Shown: piece by piece, positions 16,685 through 26,405 of the stretch | Layout of the letters: every line of letters begins with the position of its first letter | Position numbering within the stretch: the stretch's first letter is position 1 | Assembly (NCBI GenBank): GCA_002483345.1 | Contig: DLHS01000016.1 | Location: 442,694 to 506,693, forward strand | Source of the DNA: Bacteroidetes bacterium UBA7662 | GTDB taxonomy: Bacteria; Bacteroidota; Bacteroidia; UBA7662 | Direction: 5' to 3' | Length of the DNA: 64,000 nucleotides | Notes under the pieces: model-generated | Databases searched by the model: none | What the model saw: the letters and a program-made list of their open reading frames with translations, nothing else | What the model was told of the DNA's origin: nothing | Program-made: the position numbers and the translations under genes

Positions 16685-19120
16685 ATGAAAATAGACTGGA
16701 AAAAAATCATCCCCCACCTTTGGGTTGTGCTGGCCTTTATACTGGCCGTTTTTATTTACAACGCACCTTTACTTGACGGAAAGGCCATGCGCATGGACGA
16801 CATGACGCAGGTGGAGGGCATGACAAAGGCGGTGAAAGACCACTATGAAAAGACCGGTGAGCTTTCCTTATGGACAAACAGCCTGTTTGCAGGCATGCCT
16901 ACCTACCAGATTTTCTTTAAAACTCCTCAGGTCTGGATCCAATATCTGCATTACGGATTGGCCTATGTGCTTCCACAGCCTGCCAACATGATGTTTTTGT
17001 ACCTGATAGGAGCCTATTTTCTATTTGTCGTGCTGGGTTTCAGGCCGTTGTTATCGGCCTTTGGCGCAGTGGCATTTGCCTTTTCCTCTTATAACCTCAT
17101 CATCATAGATGCCGGGCATATTACCAAGGCATTGGCCATTGCCTACATGCCTGTGGTGCTGGCAGGATTGGTCAAGCTGTACAAAAAACCAGGCATAGGT
17201 GCGCTTGCGCTGCTCACGGTAGGTCTGGCCCTCGAAATAAACGCCTATCACTATCAGGTAACCTATTACCTGGGTCTGATGGTCGCTTTGTACATTGGCT
17301 TCAAATTGTATGAGTCGTTTCAGAAAAAAGAACTTCCGGTCTTCTTCAAGGCTTCCGGTTTAGGCGTTGCGGCGGTGGTACTTTCCATCGCGGTAAACTT
17401 CACCGGTTTTTGGGTCACCTACGAGTATACTGCTGAGTCACTCCGGGGTGGTTCCGCCCTTACCGAGGCCAAAACGGCCAATAAAGACGGCGGTCTTGGC
17501 CGGGAGTATGCTTTGAGATGGAGTTACGGCATAGTTGAAACCGGCACCTTGCTCATTCCTAATTTTTATGGAGGGGCTTCGGCCAGTCCTCTGGGAGAAA
17601 ACTCGGAAACCTATCAGGTATTGCTGAAAGGAGGCGTTCCGCGCAACCAGGCACAGCAATTTGTGGCCAATGCCCCTACCTATTTCGGTGACCAGCCGTC
17701 TACGGCTGGTCCTACCTATTTCGGGGCATCTATTGTGTTTTTGTTTGTGCTTGCGCTTTTCCTCGTTGATGGTACTGCCAAATGGTGGCTTCTCAGCGCT
17801 TCCCTGCTTTCTTTTGCCCTGATGTGGGGGCGTAATTTCGGCTTCCTGACCGATTTGTTTTTCGACTATATGCCGATGTACAATAAGTTCAGGGCTGTTT
17901 CCATCGCGCAGGTGACCGCTTCACTTGCCTTCCCGTTTCTGGCAGTCATTCTGCTGCAACGATTGATTGACGGAAAAATTGACAAACAAAAGGCTGTCAG
18001 CAAAATCAAAGTAACTACCGGAATTATCGGGGGCTTCTGTCTGCTGTTCGTCCTGGCACCCGGTGCTTTCTTCGATTTTAACAGTGCGGCCGACGCGAAC
18101 TTTACCAATTTCCCGGGACTGACAGATGCCCTGATTGCCGACAGAATCAGCATGCTTCGCAACGATGCACTCAAATCGCTTATGCTGGTATTGATCGCGG
18201 CAGCAGGCCTGTGGTATTATTTGCGGGATAAACTTAACAGCAACCAGCTTGTCTGGCTACTCCTGGGCATCACCGCTGCCGATCTCTGGGTTACCGACAA
18301 AAGATATGTCAACAGCGATGATTTTGTTAGCCAGCGTCAAATCAGCCAGCCCTTTGAAGCTACATCGGCAGATTTGCAGATACTGCAGGATCAAACGATG
18401 TACTACCGCGTGTTTGACATGGGCAACCGCAACCCCTTCAACGAAAACCGGGCTTCCTATTTCCATAACTCCATAGGTGGTTACCATGCTGCCAAACTGG
18501 CCCGTTTCGAAGACATAAAAAACACTTACTTCGAAGGACAGCCCAATATGAATGTGCTGAACATGCTCAATGCCCGCTGGTTTATTCTGCCAACCGAACA
18601 AGGCCCCCAGGCGCAAATGAACCCTTCGGCCTATGGAAATGTGTGGTTTGTTTCCGATATCATCGAAGTGCCGACCGCCGATGCGGCCATGGATACCCTT
18701 GGAGGTGCCGACCTCTTAAACTCAGCCATTGTTGAGGCGGATCAGCTGGCAAAAATCGATAATTTCAGGCCCTCGCGTGACAGCAGTGCCCGCATCGAGC
18801 TTACGGAATACGCGCCTGACCGCCTTGCTTACAAATCAAATGCGGCCACAGAACAGCTGGCCATCTTCTCTGACGTTTATTACGATAAAGGCTGGAAAGT
18901 ATTTGTAGATGGCCAACCTGCTGCGTATTTCCGGGCCGACTACCTGCTGCGAGCCATGCGGATTCCTGCCGGTGCGCACGATATCGAATTCCGCTTCGAA
19001 CCCGACAGTTATGTTTTGGGTGAACGTGTATCCATGGCCAGTAATATGGTGCTGGTATTACTGGTAGCCGCCGCTTTGTTTATGCGGTTGCGTAAAAAAG
19101 AGGCTGTCAGCGTCGCTTGA
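16685..19120 (+). CDS. YfhO-family multi-spanning membrane protein
   Basis: An 811-aa membrane protein with about a dozen hydrophobic helices in the first 560 residues and again at the C-terminus (MVLVLLVAAALFM). The N-terminal loop DDMTQVEGMTKAVKDHY followed by LWTNSLFAGMPTYQ is typical of YfhO proteins, a GT-C-like group in which members transfer sugars to lipid carriers or teichoic acids. The C-terminal soluble part (YDKGWKVFVDGQPAAYFRADYLLRAMRIPAGAHDIEFRF) is the usual YfhO beta-domain. A sugar-transfer role at the cell surface is inferred; the adjacent genes for GDP-fucose and a glycosyltransferase fit it. Its end overlaps the convergent glycosyltransferase gene by 14 bp. Confidence 0.85.
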   Translation: MKIDWKKIIPHLWVVLAFILAVFIYNAPLLDGKAMRMDDMTQVEGMTKAVKDHYEKTGELSLWTNSLFAGMPTYQIFFKTPQVWIQYLHYGLAYVLPQPANMMFLYLIGAYFLFVVLGFRPLLSAFGAVAFAFSSYNLIIIDAGHITKALAIAYMPVVLAGLVKLYKKPGIGALALLTVGLALEINAYHYQVTYYLGLMVALYIGFKLYESFQKKELPVFFKASGLGVAAVVLSIAVNFTGFWVTYEYTAESLRGGSALTEAKTANKDGGLGREYALRWSYGIVETGTLLIPNFYGGASASPLGENSETYQVLLKGGVPRNQAQQFVANAPTYFGDQPSTAGPTYFGASIVFLFVLALFLVDGTAKWWLLSASLLSFALMWGRNFGFLTDLFFDYMPMYNKFRAVSIAQVTASLAFPFLAVILLQRLIDGKIDKQKAVSKIKVTTGIIGGFCLLFVLAPGAFFDFNSAADANFTNFPGLTDALIADRISMLRNDALKSLMLVLIAAAGLWYYLRDKLNSNQLVWLLLGITAADLWVTDKRYVNSDDFVSQRQISQPFEATSADLQILQDQTMYYRVFDMGNRNPFNENRASYFHNSIGGYHAAKLARFEDIKNTYFEGQPNMNVLNMLNARWFILPTEQGPQAQMNPSAYGNVWFVSDIIEVPTADAAMDTLGGADLLNSAIVEADQLAKIDNFRPSRDSSARIELTEYAPDRLAYKSNAATEQLAIFSDVYYDKGWKVFVDGQPAAYFRADYLLRAMRIPAGAHDIEFRFEPDSYVLGERVSMASNMVLVLLVAAALFMRLRKKEAVSVA

Positions 19121-19835
19121 ACGGGTAACGTAAAACAATATAAAGGTGGTTCAGCACATTTCTGAACCAGCCGTAATGCCTGGAGAGAATGGTAAAGCGT
19201 TCTTTCCAGGCTTTTTTTCTTTGCGCCGACGATACGCCGTCCGTCAGAAAAAGGCAAACAAGACCATTCGTAAATATTGTTTTTTCGCAATTTTTAAGCG
19301 ACCGTATCATCCAGTCGATATCGGCACAGATGCGGTATTGCAAGTCATAGGTTACAGCCTTCTCGCGGCGGATAATGAAGGCCTGGTGGCAAACATTCAT
19401 GCCCCATTGCAGACTTCTCCAGTTGAGTTGTTCCGGTGGAAGCGGCTCCCTTAAACCCAGTGTTTTCCCATCCAGATTGGTCAGCATGGCATGGCCATAA
19501 TAAACATCGGCTTCCGGCAGGCTGAATATTTCGGAAAGCACATGGCCGTCGGCTAAAGTATCTCCTGCATTCAGAAAAAGAACATAATTACCGGTAGCTA
19601 AGGCAAGGCCCTTGTTCATGGCATCATAAAGACCCTGGTCAGGCTCACTCACACACCTATGGACAAGACTTCCGGCGGCATTTACCAGTTCCATGGTATT
19701 GTCCTTTGACAAGCCGTCTACCACAATATATTCCACGTGCGGGTAATCCTGCTCCGCCACCGAATCAAGGGTGCGCTGAAGTACCATCCCCGCATTGTAC
19801 GTGATGGTGATAATAGAAATAACCGGCATGCTCAT
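19107..19835 (-). CDS. Family 2 glycosyltransferase
   Basis: A 242-aa GT-A enzyme. It opens with VISIITITYNAGMVLQRTLDSVAEQDYPHVEYIVVDGLSKDNT, the nucleotide-sugar binding fold, and has the DxD-like metal region in LNAGDTLAD. QGLYDAMNKGLALATG is characteristic of WcaA/WcaE-like transferases. With gmd and fcl upstream on the same strand it could use GDP-fucose or a related sugar, which is inference from context. A second Met, two codons in, is an alternative start. Its 3' end overlaps the YfhO gene tail to tail. Confidence 0.88.
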   Translation of the reverse strand: MSMPVISIITITYNAGMVLQRTLDSVAEQDYPHVEYIVVDGLSKDNTMELVNAAGSLVHRCVSEPDQGLYDAMNKGLALATGNYVLFLNAGDTLADGHVLSEIFSLPEADVYYGHAMLTNLDGKTLGLREPLPPEQLNWRSLQWGMNVCHQAFIIRREKAVTYDLQYRICADIDWMIRSLKNCEKTIFTNGLVCLFLTDGVSSAQRKKAWKERFTILSRHYGWFRNVLNHLYIVLRYPFKRR

Positions 19836-19886
19836 GCTGTAAAAATGGAAATATTCCGGCGTTAATCCGCCATCCGGTTGCAGGCC

Positions 19887-20822
19887 TTATCCGTGTCGCC
19901 CCAGAAAATCGGCGTAGGCCAACGCAATTCCTTCCCGAAGCTGCACTTTCGGGATAAAACCGAGTGCATTCAGCCGGGAAGAGTCCATGAGTTTACGGGG
20001 CGTTCCATCTGGTTTTTCTGTGTTAAACACCAGTTTTCCCTCAAAACCCACTACTTCACCAATGGTTTCCGCCAATTCGCGTATACTCATGTCGCAACCA
20101 AAACCGGCATTCAGGAACCCATAATCGTCGTATTTCTCCATCACCACCAAACAGGCCTCCGCCATATCGTCTACATACAGAAACTCCCGCAGTGGTTTGC
20201 CGCTTCCCCATATCTCCACCTGATGCTGACCATTGGTCTTGGCTTCGTGAAATTTGCGGATCAGCGCCGGTAAAACATGGCTGTTCTGTAGGTCGTAGTT
20301 GTCGTTGGGGCCATAGAGATTTGTAGGCATGATGCTCGTAAAATGGCACCCGTACTGGCTGCGGTAGGCATCACACATTTTAATCCCTGCTATTTTGGCA
20401 ATGGCATAGGGTTCATTGGTGGGTTCGAGCAAGCCCGTCAGCAGCGATTCTTCTTTCAATGGCTGTGGAGCAAGCTTGGGGTAAATGCAGCTTGAGCCCA
20501 GAAAAAGGAGCTTTTTAACTCCCTGTACATAACTCTGGTGAATTACATTGTTTTGTATCTGCAGATTGTCGTGCAGAAACTCAGCCCGGTAGATATTATT
20601 GGCCTGAATGCCTCCTACTTTGGCTGCTGCCAGAAAAACATAGTCGGGTTTCTCGGTGGCAAAAAAATCGGCCACCGCCTGCTGGTTGCGTAAATCCAGC
20701 TCCTTGCTGCTGCGCAAGACAAAGTTAGTGTAACCGCGTTTAAGCAATGCCCTGTGAATGGCGCTGCCCACCATGCCGTTGTGGCCTGCAATGTAAATTT
20801 TTGCTTCTGGTGAAATTGTCAT
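19887..20822 (-). CDS. fcl: GDP-L-fucose synthase
   Basis: A 311-aa NADPH-dependent epimerase/reductase that converts GDP-4-keto-6-deoxymannose to GDP-L-fucose. The Rossmann motif is GHNGMVGSA, followed by the RSSKELDLRNQQAV segment typical of Fcl, the serine region GSSCIYP and the catalytic Tyr/Lys in EPYAIAKIAG. The ATG at 20822 is chosen because it puts the Rossmann strand near residue 10, as in relatives. It lies 96 bp downstream of gmd, its pathway partner, and upstream of the glycosyltransferase. Confidence 0.95.
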   Translation of the reverse strand: MTISPEAKIYIAGHNGMVGSAIHRALLKRGYTNFVLRSSKELDLRNQQAVADFFATEKPDYVFLAAAKVGGIQANNIYRAEFLHDNLQIQNNVIHQSYVQGVKKLLFLGSSCIYPKLAPQPLKEESLLTGLLEPTNEPYAIAKIAGIKMCDAYRSQYGCHFTSIMPTNLYGPNDNYDLQNSHVLPALIRKFHEAKTNGQHQVEIWGSGKPLREFLYVDDMAEACLVVMEKYDDYGFLNAGFGCDMSIRELAETIGEVVGFEGKLVFNTEKPDGTPRKLMDSSRLNALGFIPKVQLREGIALAYADFLGRHG

Positions 20823-20918
20823 TTTAAAACTGCGGTTTATAGTGTCTGAAAAGCTTATCAAACTTTCTGTTTTCATTCAAATCACGCCTTCGCACCCCCA
20901 ACTGGCTGGCTCTCTCAA

Positions 20919-22055
20919 TTATTCGTGTTGGGCTAAAATATCGTATCCCCCTTCTTCCAGAAACTGTTGTTTTTGCATCAGCTTCAGGTCGCTGTCCATC
21001 ATATCACGGACCAGATCGGCAAGCGAGTGTTTTGGTTTCCAGCCAAGTTGTGTGTTGGCCTTCGTCGGGTCACCGATGAGGAGATCAACCTCCGTTGGGC
21101 GGAAATAGCGCGGATCCACACAAACCAACACCTGGCCTTTTTGCAATGAGCCCGCTTTTATGCCCTTCTTCTGCATCAGCCCGGTGTCCAGAGAGGCGAC
21201 CACTCCTTGCTCCTGAACCCCTTCTCCCTGGAAGTTTAAGGTAATGCCCACTTCCGCAAAGGCCATGCGCACAAAATCGCGCACATAGGTGGTTACGCCG
21301 GTGGCTATCACAAAATCCTCGGGTTTTTCCTGTTGCAGGATGAGGTACATAGCCTCTACATAGTCTTTGGCATGTCCCCAGTCGCGTTGTGCATCAAGAT
21401 TTCCTAAATACAACTTCTCCTGCATACCCAGTGCTATTTTACTGGCTGCACGGGTAATCTTGCGGGTCACAAACGTTTCTCCGCGCAGGGGCGATTCGTG
21501 GTTGAACAAAATGCCATTGCACGCATACATATCGTAGGCTTCGCGGTAGTTTACGGTAATCCAGTAGCCATACATTTTGGCAACACCATAGGGCGAACGG
21601 GGGTAAAACGGCGTGGTTTCACTTTGGGGCACTTCCTGCACCAAACCATACAATTCCGACGTAGATGCCTGGTAAATGCGGGTCTTTTTCTCAAGACCAC
21701 AAATACGCACGGCTTCCAGTATCCGTAATGTGCCCAGTGCATCGGCATTGGCCGTGTATTCTGGTGTTTCAAAACTTACCTGTACATGGCTCATGGCGGC
21801 CAGGTTGTAAATCTCATCCGGCTTCACCTCCTGGATGATGCGGATCAGGTTGGAGCTGTCGGTAAGATCACCGTAATGGAGCTTCAAACGCACGCCTTTG
21901 TCGTGCGGATCCTGGTAAAGGTGGTCTATGCGGTCGGTATTAAACAGGGATGCCCGGCGTTTGATGCCGTGTACCATATAGCCCTTGTCGAGCAATAATT
22001 CGGCGAGATAGGCGCCGTCCTGGCCGGTAATACCGGTAATGAGTGCTACTTTCAT
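20919..22055 (-). CDS. gmd: GDP-mannose 4,6-dehydratase
   Basis: A 378-aa enzyme that converts GDP-mannose to GDP-4-keto-6-deoxymannose, the first step to GDP-fucose. Visible motifs are the NADP-binding GITGQDGAYLAELLL (8-22), KRRASLFNTDRIDHLY, the catalytic region STSELYG, and Tyr/Lys in SPYGVAKMYGYW. It matches the usual Gmd length of about 370 aa. It forms an operon with fcl. A -7 box lies 24 bp upstream of the start. Confidence 0.97.
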   Translation of the reverse strand: MKVALITGITGQDGAYLAELLLDKGYMVHGIKRRASLFNTDRIDHLYQDPHDKGVRLKLHYGDLTDSSNLIRIIQEVKPDEIYNLAAMSHVQVSFETPEYTANADALGTLRILEAVRICGLEKKTRIYQASTSELYGLVQEVPQSETTPFYPRSPYGVAKMYGYWITVNYREAYDMYACNGILFNHESPLRGETFVTRKITRAASKIALGMQEKLYLGNLDAQRDWGHAKDYVEAMYLILQQEKPEDFVIATGVTTYVRDFVRMAFAEVGITLNFQGEGVQEQGVVASLDTGLMQKKGIKAGSLQKGQVLVCVDPRYFRPTEVDLLIGDPTKANTQLGWKPKHSLADLVRDMMDSDLKLMQKQQFLEEGGYDILAQHE

Positions 22056-22078
22056 GGAAAAGCCGTTGGGCTAAGGGA

Positions 22079-22086
22079 CAAAAATA
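22079..22086 (-). promoter_or_regulatory. -7 box of the gmd-fcl operon
   Basis: Minus-strand TATTTTTG matches TAnnTTTG, 23 nt before the gmd ATG, between the end of murF-alr and gmd. Confidence 0.5.
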
Positions 22087-22129
22087 CGGTTTAACGGTAA
22101 AATGAAGGACTGAAATATATAACCCCCTG

Positions 22130-24610
22130 CTAATCCTTCAGATAAACCCGCTTTACCCGTTGCGATACATTGGTCAGTATCTCATAAGGTATGGTACCAA
22201 GGGCTGCCGCCAGCTTTTCGATGCTGTGATTTCGACCGAAAACCACCACTTCATCTCCCTCTTTACAGGATATGCCACTAACATTTACCATCAACATGTC
22301 CATGCAGATATTGCCAATGGTGGGGGCCTCTCTGCCATTGACCAATACGGTGATTTTTCCATTTCCTGCCAGGCGGCCGATGCCGTCGGCATATCCCAAC
22401 GGCAGGGTGGCAATCCTTATATCGCGGTCGGTATGTCCATTCCGGTTATAACCCACGGTTTCTCCTGCTTTTACTTCTTTCAGCTGTGAGACAACCGTTT
22501 TCAGGGTGCCTACTACCTGCAGCTTCTCCTGAAAATGCTGCGCGCTATCGTATCCGTACAAACCGATGCCCAGGCGTACCATATCAAACTGTGCCTCCGG
22601 GTAATTGATGATCCCCGCGGTATTCAGAATATGCATCAGTGGTTTGTAACCCAACTGTTTGCTAAGTTGCTCTGCCGATCGTTTGAAGCGGGCTATCTGC
22701 TCCAGGGTAAATTCCTTGTGTTCCGGTGCATCGCTGGCCACCAGATGTGAATACACCGATGCAACACGCAACTCCAGTTTGTTTTGCAGCAATTTGCCCA
22801 GTTTTTCTACCTCATCGGTTTCAAAACCCAGCCGCTTCATGCCGGTATCGATGTTAAGATGGATCGCCAGTCCCTTTTGTTCGGTTGCCCGCAGATAGGC
22901 CAGCAGCTCTTCCAGCAGTCGGAAACTATAAATTTCAGGCTCCAGATTGTATCTCACCAGCTTTTCCAAACCTGCCGGTTCCACATTCATCACCATGATG
23001 GGCAGGGTTATGCCTGCCTCCCGGAGGGCAACGCCTTCGTCAGCATAGGCAACAGCCAGGTAATCCGCCCGGTGATGTTGTAATAAACTGGCTACCTCAA
23101 AGGTCCCGCTGCCGTATGAAAAAGCCTTTACCATCACCATCATGCGGGTAGATGGCTTCAGCTGACTTCTGTAAAACTGGTAGTTATGCAGCATCGCGTC
23201 CAGGTCTATTTCCAGAACTGTCTGGTGCTGTTTGAGCGCAAGCTGTTGCTCGAGTTGTTCAAAACCAAAACGCCTGGCGCCTTTTAATAAGATGGCTTCA
23301 TTCGCAAATCCAAGCTTGCCTAATTCGGCGGCAGCCTGATTCGTACGCTCGAAAAAGAGCCCTTTTATGCCACTGAAATATTTTTTATACCTTGAAAGCA
23401 GCGGGCCTACCCCTATCAGGCGGTCGATTTTGTGTTCCTTCAGCAGGGTGGCTACCCGCCTGAAAAGGGCTTCGTCCTCGCCTGCCGCCTGATCAAAATC
23501 CGATAGGATAACCGTTTTCTGGCGGTGGTGGGTGAGTCGGTCCAGGTAATCCAACGCAATCTCCAGCGAATCCAGGTCGAGGCTGTAGCTGTCGTTGATG
23601 AGGGTGCTGCTGTTGATGGCTGCCTTCATCTCCATCCGCATGCGGATGCGGGGCAGCAGACTGAAGCGCCCGGCTATCTTTTCGGGCGCGAATCCATTTT
23701 CTACCAGCCATACCCAGGCATGCAGGGCGTTTTCGAGGCTTGCTTTGTCGGCAAAGGGAAGCCGGAAATGCCCTGCTTTTTTTCCACTGACAGTTACTTC
23801 CAGCTCATCTTTTCCGGTTGGTACGGTGTTGACTATATAATCTGCCGGCACCTCATGGTTCCAGCTCACCAGCTTCAGTTTCGGATGGCTTACAGAAAAA
23901 GCCTCCAATGCATCTGTCAGAACCGCCTGGTCCGCATGATAGATCAACTTCTCACTTCCTGCAAAAAGCTTCAGTTTTTCGTGGATTTTTGCCTCTTTAT
24001 CTGCAAAATTTTCACCGTGGGCCTCGCCTATATTGGTGAATATCCCCTGGGTTGGCTGTATAATGGCGGCCAGCGTTTCCATCTCTCCGGGTAAAGAAAT
24101 CCCGGCCTCAAACAAAGCTACCGCGTCGCCTGGCTGCAGCTCCCAGACCGACAGAGGCACGCCTATCTGGCTGTTATAACTTTTGGGGCTTTTGCATACC
24201 CGAACATCCGGCTCCAGCAATTGCGCCAGCCAGTCTTTTACAATGGTTTTTCCATTGCTGCCGGTAATACCCACCACGGGCAGGTTAAACTGTTGCCGGT
24301 GATAGGTAGCCAGCCGCTGCAATGCAAGCAGGGTGTCGTCTGCCTCTATAAACGACGCCTCAAACAGGCGTTTGTCAGGAAAAAAGTTGAGCGGCACCAC
24401 AAAAGTTCTTACCCCTTTCTGATACGCATCTTCCACATACCTCAGCCCATCATTGACGGCGCTTTTGAGCGCGAAAAAAACGGTTCGGTCGGGTTCCGGC
24501 AGCTTGCGGCTGTCGAAAGCAAGTACCGACACATCGTTCGACAGACCTTCGCGTAAAATGTGTCCGCCGCAGGCCTTCGCCAGCTGTTTCAGGGTGAGTT
24601 TAGGGTGCAT
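22130..24610 (-). CDS. MurF-alanine racemase fusion
   Basis: An 826-aa bifunctional cell-wall enzyme. The N-terminal part (about 1-450) is MurF, which adds D-Ala-D-Ala to the UDP-MurNAc-tripeptide; its ATP loop is GITGSNGKTIVKDW near residue 115. The C-terminal part (about 455-826) is a PLP alanine racemase: LEIDLDAMLHNYQFYRS, PLP Lys in MVMVKAFSYGSG, and GYADGIGRL and CMDMLMV near the end. Together they make D-alanine and use its dipeptide. The fusion is common in Bacteroidota. Its start overlaps the 3' end of the MFS gene by 11 bp. Confidence 0.96.
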   Translation of the reverse strand: MHPKLTLKQLAKACGGHILREGLSNDVSVLAFDSRKLPEPDRTVFFALKSAVNDGLRYVEDAYQKGVRTFVVPLNFFPDKRLFEASFIEADDTLLALQRLATYHRQQFNLPVVGITGSNGKTIVKDWLAQLLEPDVRVCKSPKSYNSQIGVPLSVWELQPGDAVALFEAGISLPGEMETLAAIIQPTQGIFTNIGEAHGENFADKEAKIHEKLKLFAGSEKLIYHADQAVLTDALEAFSVSHPKLKLVSWNHEVPADYIVNTVPTGKDELEVTVSGKKAGHFRLPFADKASLENALHAWVWLVENGFAPEKIAGRFSLLPRIRMRMEMKAAINSSTLINDSYSLDLDSLEIALDYLDRLTHHRQKTVILSDFDQAAGEDEALFRRVATLLKEHKIDRLIGVGPLLSRYKKYFSGIKGLFFERTNQAAAELGKLGFANEAILLKGARRFGFEQLEQQLALKQHQTVLEIDLDAMLHNYQFYRSQLKPSTRMMVMVKAFSYGSGTFEVASLLQHHRADYLAVAYADEGVALREAGITLPIMVMNVEPAGLEKLVRYNLEPEIYSFRLLEELLAYLRATEQKGLAIHLNIDTGMKRLGFETDEVEKLGKLLQNKLELRVASVYSHLVASDAPEHKEFTLEQIARFKRSAEQLSKQLGYKPLMHILNTAGIINYPEAQFDMVRLGIGLYGYDSAQHFQEKLQVVGTLKTVVSQLKEVKAGETVGYNRNGHTDRDIRIATLPLGYADGIGRLAGNGKITVLVNGREAPTIGNICMDMLMVNVSGISCKEGDEVVVFGRNHSIEKLAAALGTIPYEILTNVSQRVKRVYLKD

Positions 24611-25901
24611 CTTCGGGTGCAGCTGAAAGGGTTTTGAGCGTGGGCAGCATCAGCAACCCGCACAGCACGATAAAAATACCGAAAATCAGATAGCCAAAAC
24701 GGATGTTGTTACCCAAATGAAACCATGAAAGTGAAAATAAAGCGATAAAGAGACTGCGCATCAGGGTATCCGCAACTTTAAAAAACGACAACAAACGCCC
24801 GATGATCTGATTGGGAACCCGTGAAAACAAAAAACTGACCCTCAAAATGCGGACACCGGTATTGGCATACCCAAAAAGCAAGGAAAAACCATACAAATAA
24901 CTGTGCTGGTTGCTCCAGGTGCACCCCATAAATACAAGGCCAGTTATGACAAACAAAAGGCTGATCGCCGCTATCGGTCGCCAGCCGGCAAACAACCGAC
25001 GGGTAATTACGCCCGACAACAAAGCGCCTGCCGCAAACCACACGCTGGCTGAAGCATACACATCCGCCGAGCCCAGCAGCTGGGTACGGACATATTCCGG
25101 CAATAAGATTTTGTCTTCTACCAGCATACTCACAAAAACACCGTAACTCAATACGCCAAACAACAACAGCATAGGCCTCGCGCTTAAATACTCAAAGCCC
25201 GTCCGTATACGCTGCCAGGCACTGCCTGTTTCGATGATGCGTTCGCTTTGCGGCCGGTACCGGATGAAACTGATACAGGCAAAGGCCACAAAATAAGTGA
25301 TGCCGTCGAGCAGAAAAATATCGCGCAGCGACCAGGCTTTGATGGCAAATGGCATATGAAGCTGCATTCCAAGCATATTTACCGCCTGCCCGTCAAGGTT
25401 TCCCTTCAGCAAAACAGCCGCCAGTGCGCCCGACAAAACGCTGGTGGCCTGACCCTGTATTTCAAGATAACTGACGACTTTGGCATACCGGCCCTTATCC
25501 GTTATTTCCTGAGCAAAGGCGTACAAAGACGGGTAATGGAGGTTAAAATTGAGCACGGTTACCGCCAATACTACCAGTGCCGGAATAAACTGTTCCTGAC
25601 CCGCAGCACCGCTCCAAAACGACATGCCCACCACCACCCCGCCCGAAATCAGGCACAAAATCCGGAAGAGCTCCCTGCGGTTGTGTTTGTCGATCAATGA
25701 GCCGGCATAAACCACCCAAAAAATACTAAGCAGGGTCAGGCCGCCGTAAAACAGGCTGAAAATCCCCGGCTTGCGGACGATGTCGATAAAATACCAGGGG
25801 ATGGCGATGAGGCTGATGCCCTGCGCCGCTCCTGAAACGGTATTCGCCAGGAACAGCCAGAACAAAGCTTGTTTGTTCTCAAAGCGGCTGGTATTTTTCA
25901 C
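24600..25901 (-). CDS. MFS-type transporter
   Basis: A 433-aa inner-membrane protein with about 12 hydrophobic helices and the MFS loop signature VYAGSLIDKHNRRELFRI after the second helix. It resembles the ENTS/LmrP-like group of drug or siderophore exporters, but the substrate cannot be told. The start is a GTG at 25901; no ATG lies near the N-terminus. It faces recX with only 21 bp between the start codons and overlaps murF-alr downstream, so they may be cotranscribed. Confidence 0.85.
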   Translation of the reverse strand: MKNTSRFENKQALFWLFLANTVSGAAQGISLIAIPWYFIDIVRKPGIFSLFYGGLTLLSIFWVVYAGSLIDKHNRRELFRILCLISGGVVVGMSFWSGAAGQEQFIPALVVLAVTVLNFNLHYPSLYAFAQEITDKGRYAKVVSYLEIQGQATSVLSGALAAVLLKGNLDGQAVNMLGMQLHMPFAIKAWSLRDIFLLDGITYFVAFACISFIRYRPQSERIIETGSAWQRIRTGFEYLSARPMLLLFGVLSYGVFVSMLVEDKILLPEYVRTQLLGSADVYASASVWFAAGALLSGVITRRLFAGWRPIAAISLLFVITGLVFMGCTWSNQHSYLYGFSLLFGYANTGVRILRVSFLFSRVPNQIIGRLLSFFKVADTLMRSLFIALFSLSWFHLGNNIRFGYLIFGIFIVLCGLLMLPTLKTLSAAPEDAP

Positions 25902-25922
25902 GTCCCGAAACTACAACCAAAA

Positions 25923-26405
25923 ATGCGCTCTAAAGCTGCTCCACCCGACGATCTTCAGCTGCTCGAAATGCTGCGGAAATTCTGTGCCTACCAGGAACGC
26001 TGCCACAGTGAGCTGAAGGAAAAAATGGAACGCCTCAAAATTCCATTCTACAAACAGGATGACTTCATCGCAGCCCTCATCAGCGAAAATTTCCTCCATG
26101 AAGAGCGCTTTGCCAAACTCTATGCCGTGAGCAAGCTGCGGCAAAAAAACTGGGGGAGACGCCGGATTGAACAGGGGTTGTTCGAAAAACGGCTTTCCAC
26201 CTATTGCCTGCAGGCCGGACTTAAAGCAATAGATGACCGTGAATACCAGGAAATCCTCGAAAAGACGGCAGAAAAAAAGTCTGCCTCCTTGTCGGAAGCA
26301 GACCCATGGATACATAAAAATAAACTGGCAGAATACCTCATCCGGAAAGGCTTCGAACCGGAGTTGGTATGGCCGCTGGTTACAAGGCTGACGGGGGCGG
26401 ACTGA
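25923..26405 (+). CDS. recX: RecX-family regulatory protein
   Basis: A 160-aa all-helical protein of the RecX family, which binds RecA and limits its filament. Family features are the repeated three-helix units with CHSELKEKMERL, FLHEERFAKLYAVSKLRQKNWGRRRIEQGL and the C-terminal LAEYLIRKGFEPELVWPLV. The ATG at 25923 is chosen; an upstream ATG at 25869 would overlap the divergent MFS gene and adds residues outside the family pattern. recA is not in the window. The 3' end overlaps the convergent TonB receptor gene by 26 bp. Confidence 0.9.
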   Translation: MRSKAAPPDDLQLLEMLRKFCAYQERCHSELKEKMERLKIPFYKQDDFIAALISENFLHEERFAKLYAVSKLRQKNWGRRRIEQGLFEKRLSTYCLQAGLKAIDDREYQEILEKTAEKKSASLSEADPWIHKNKLAEYLIRKGFEPELVWPLVTRLTGAD

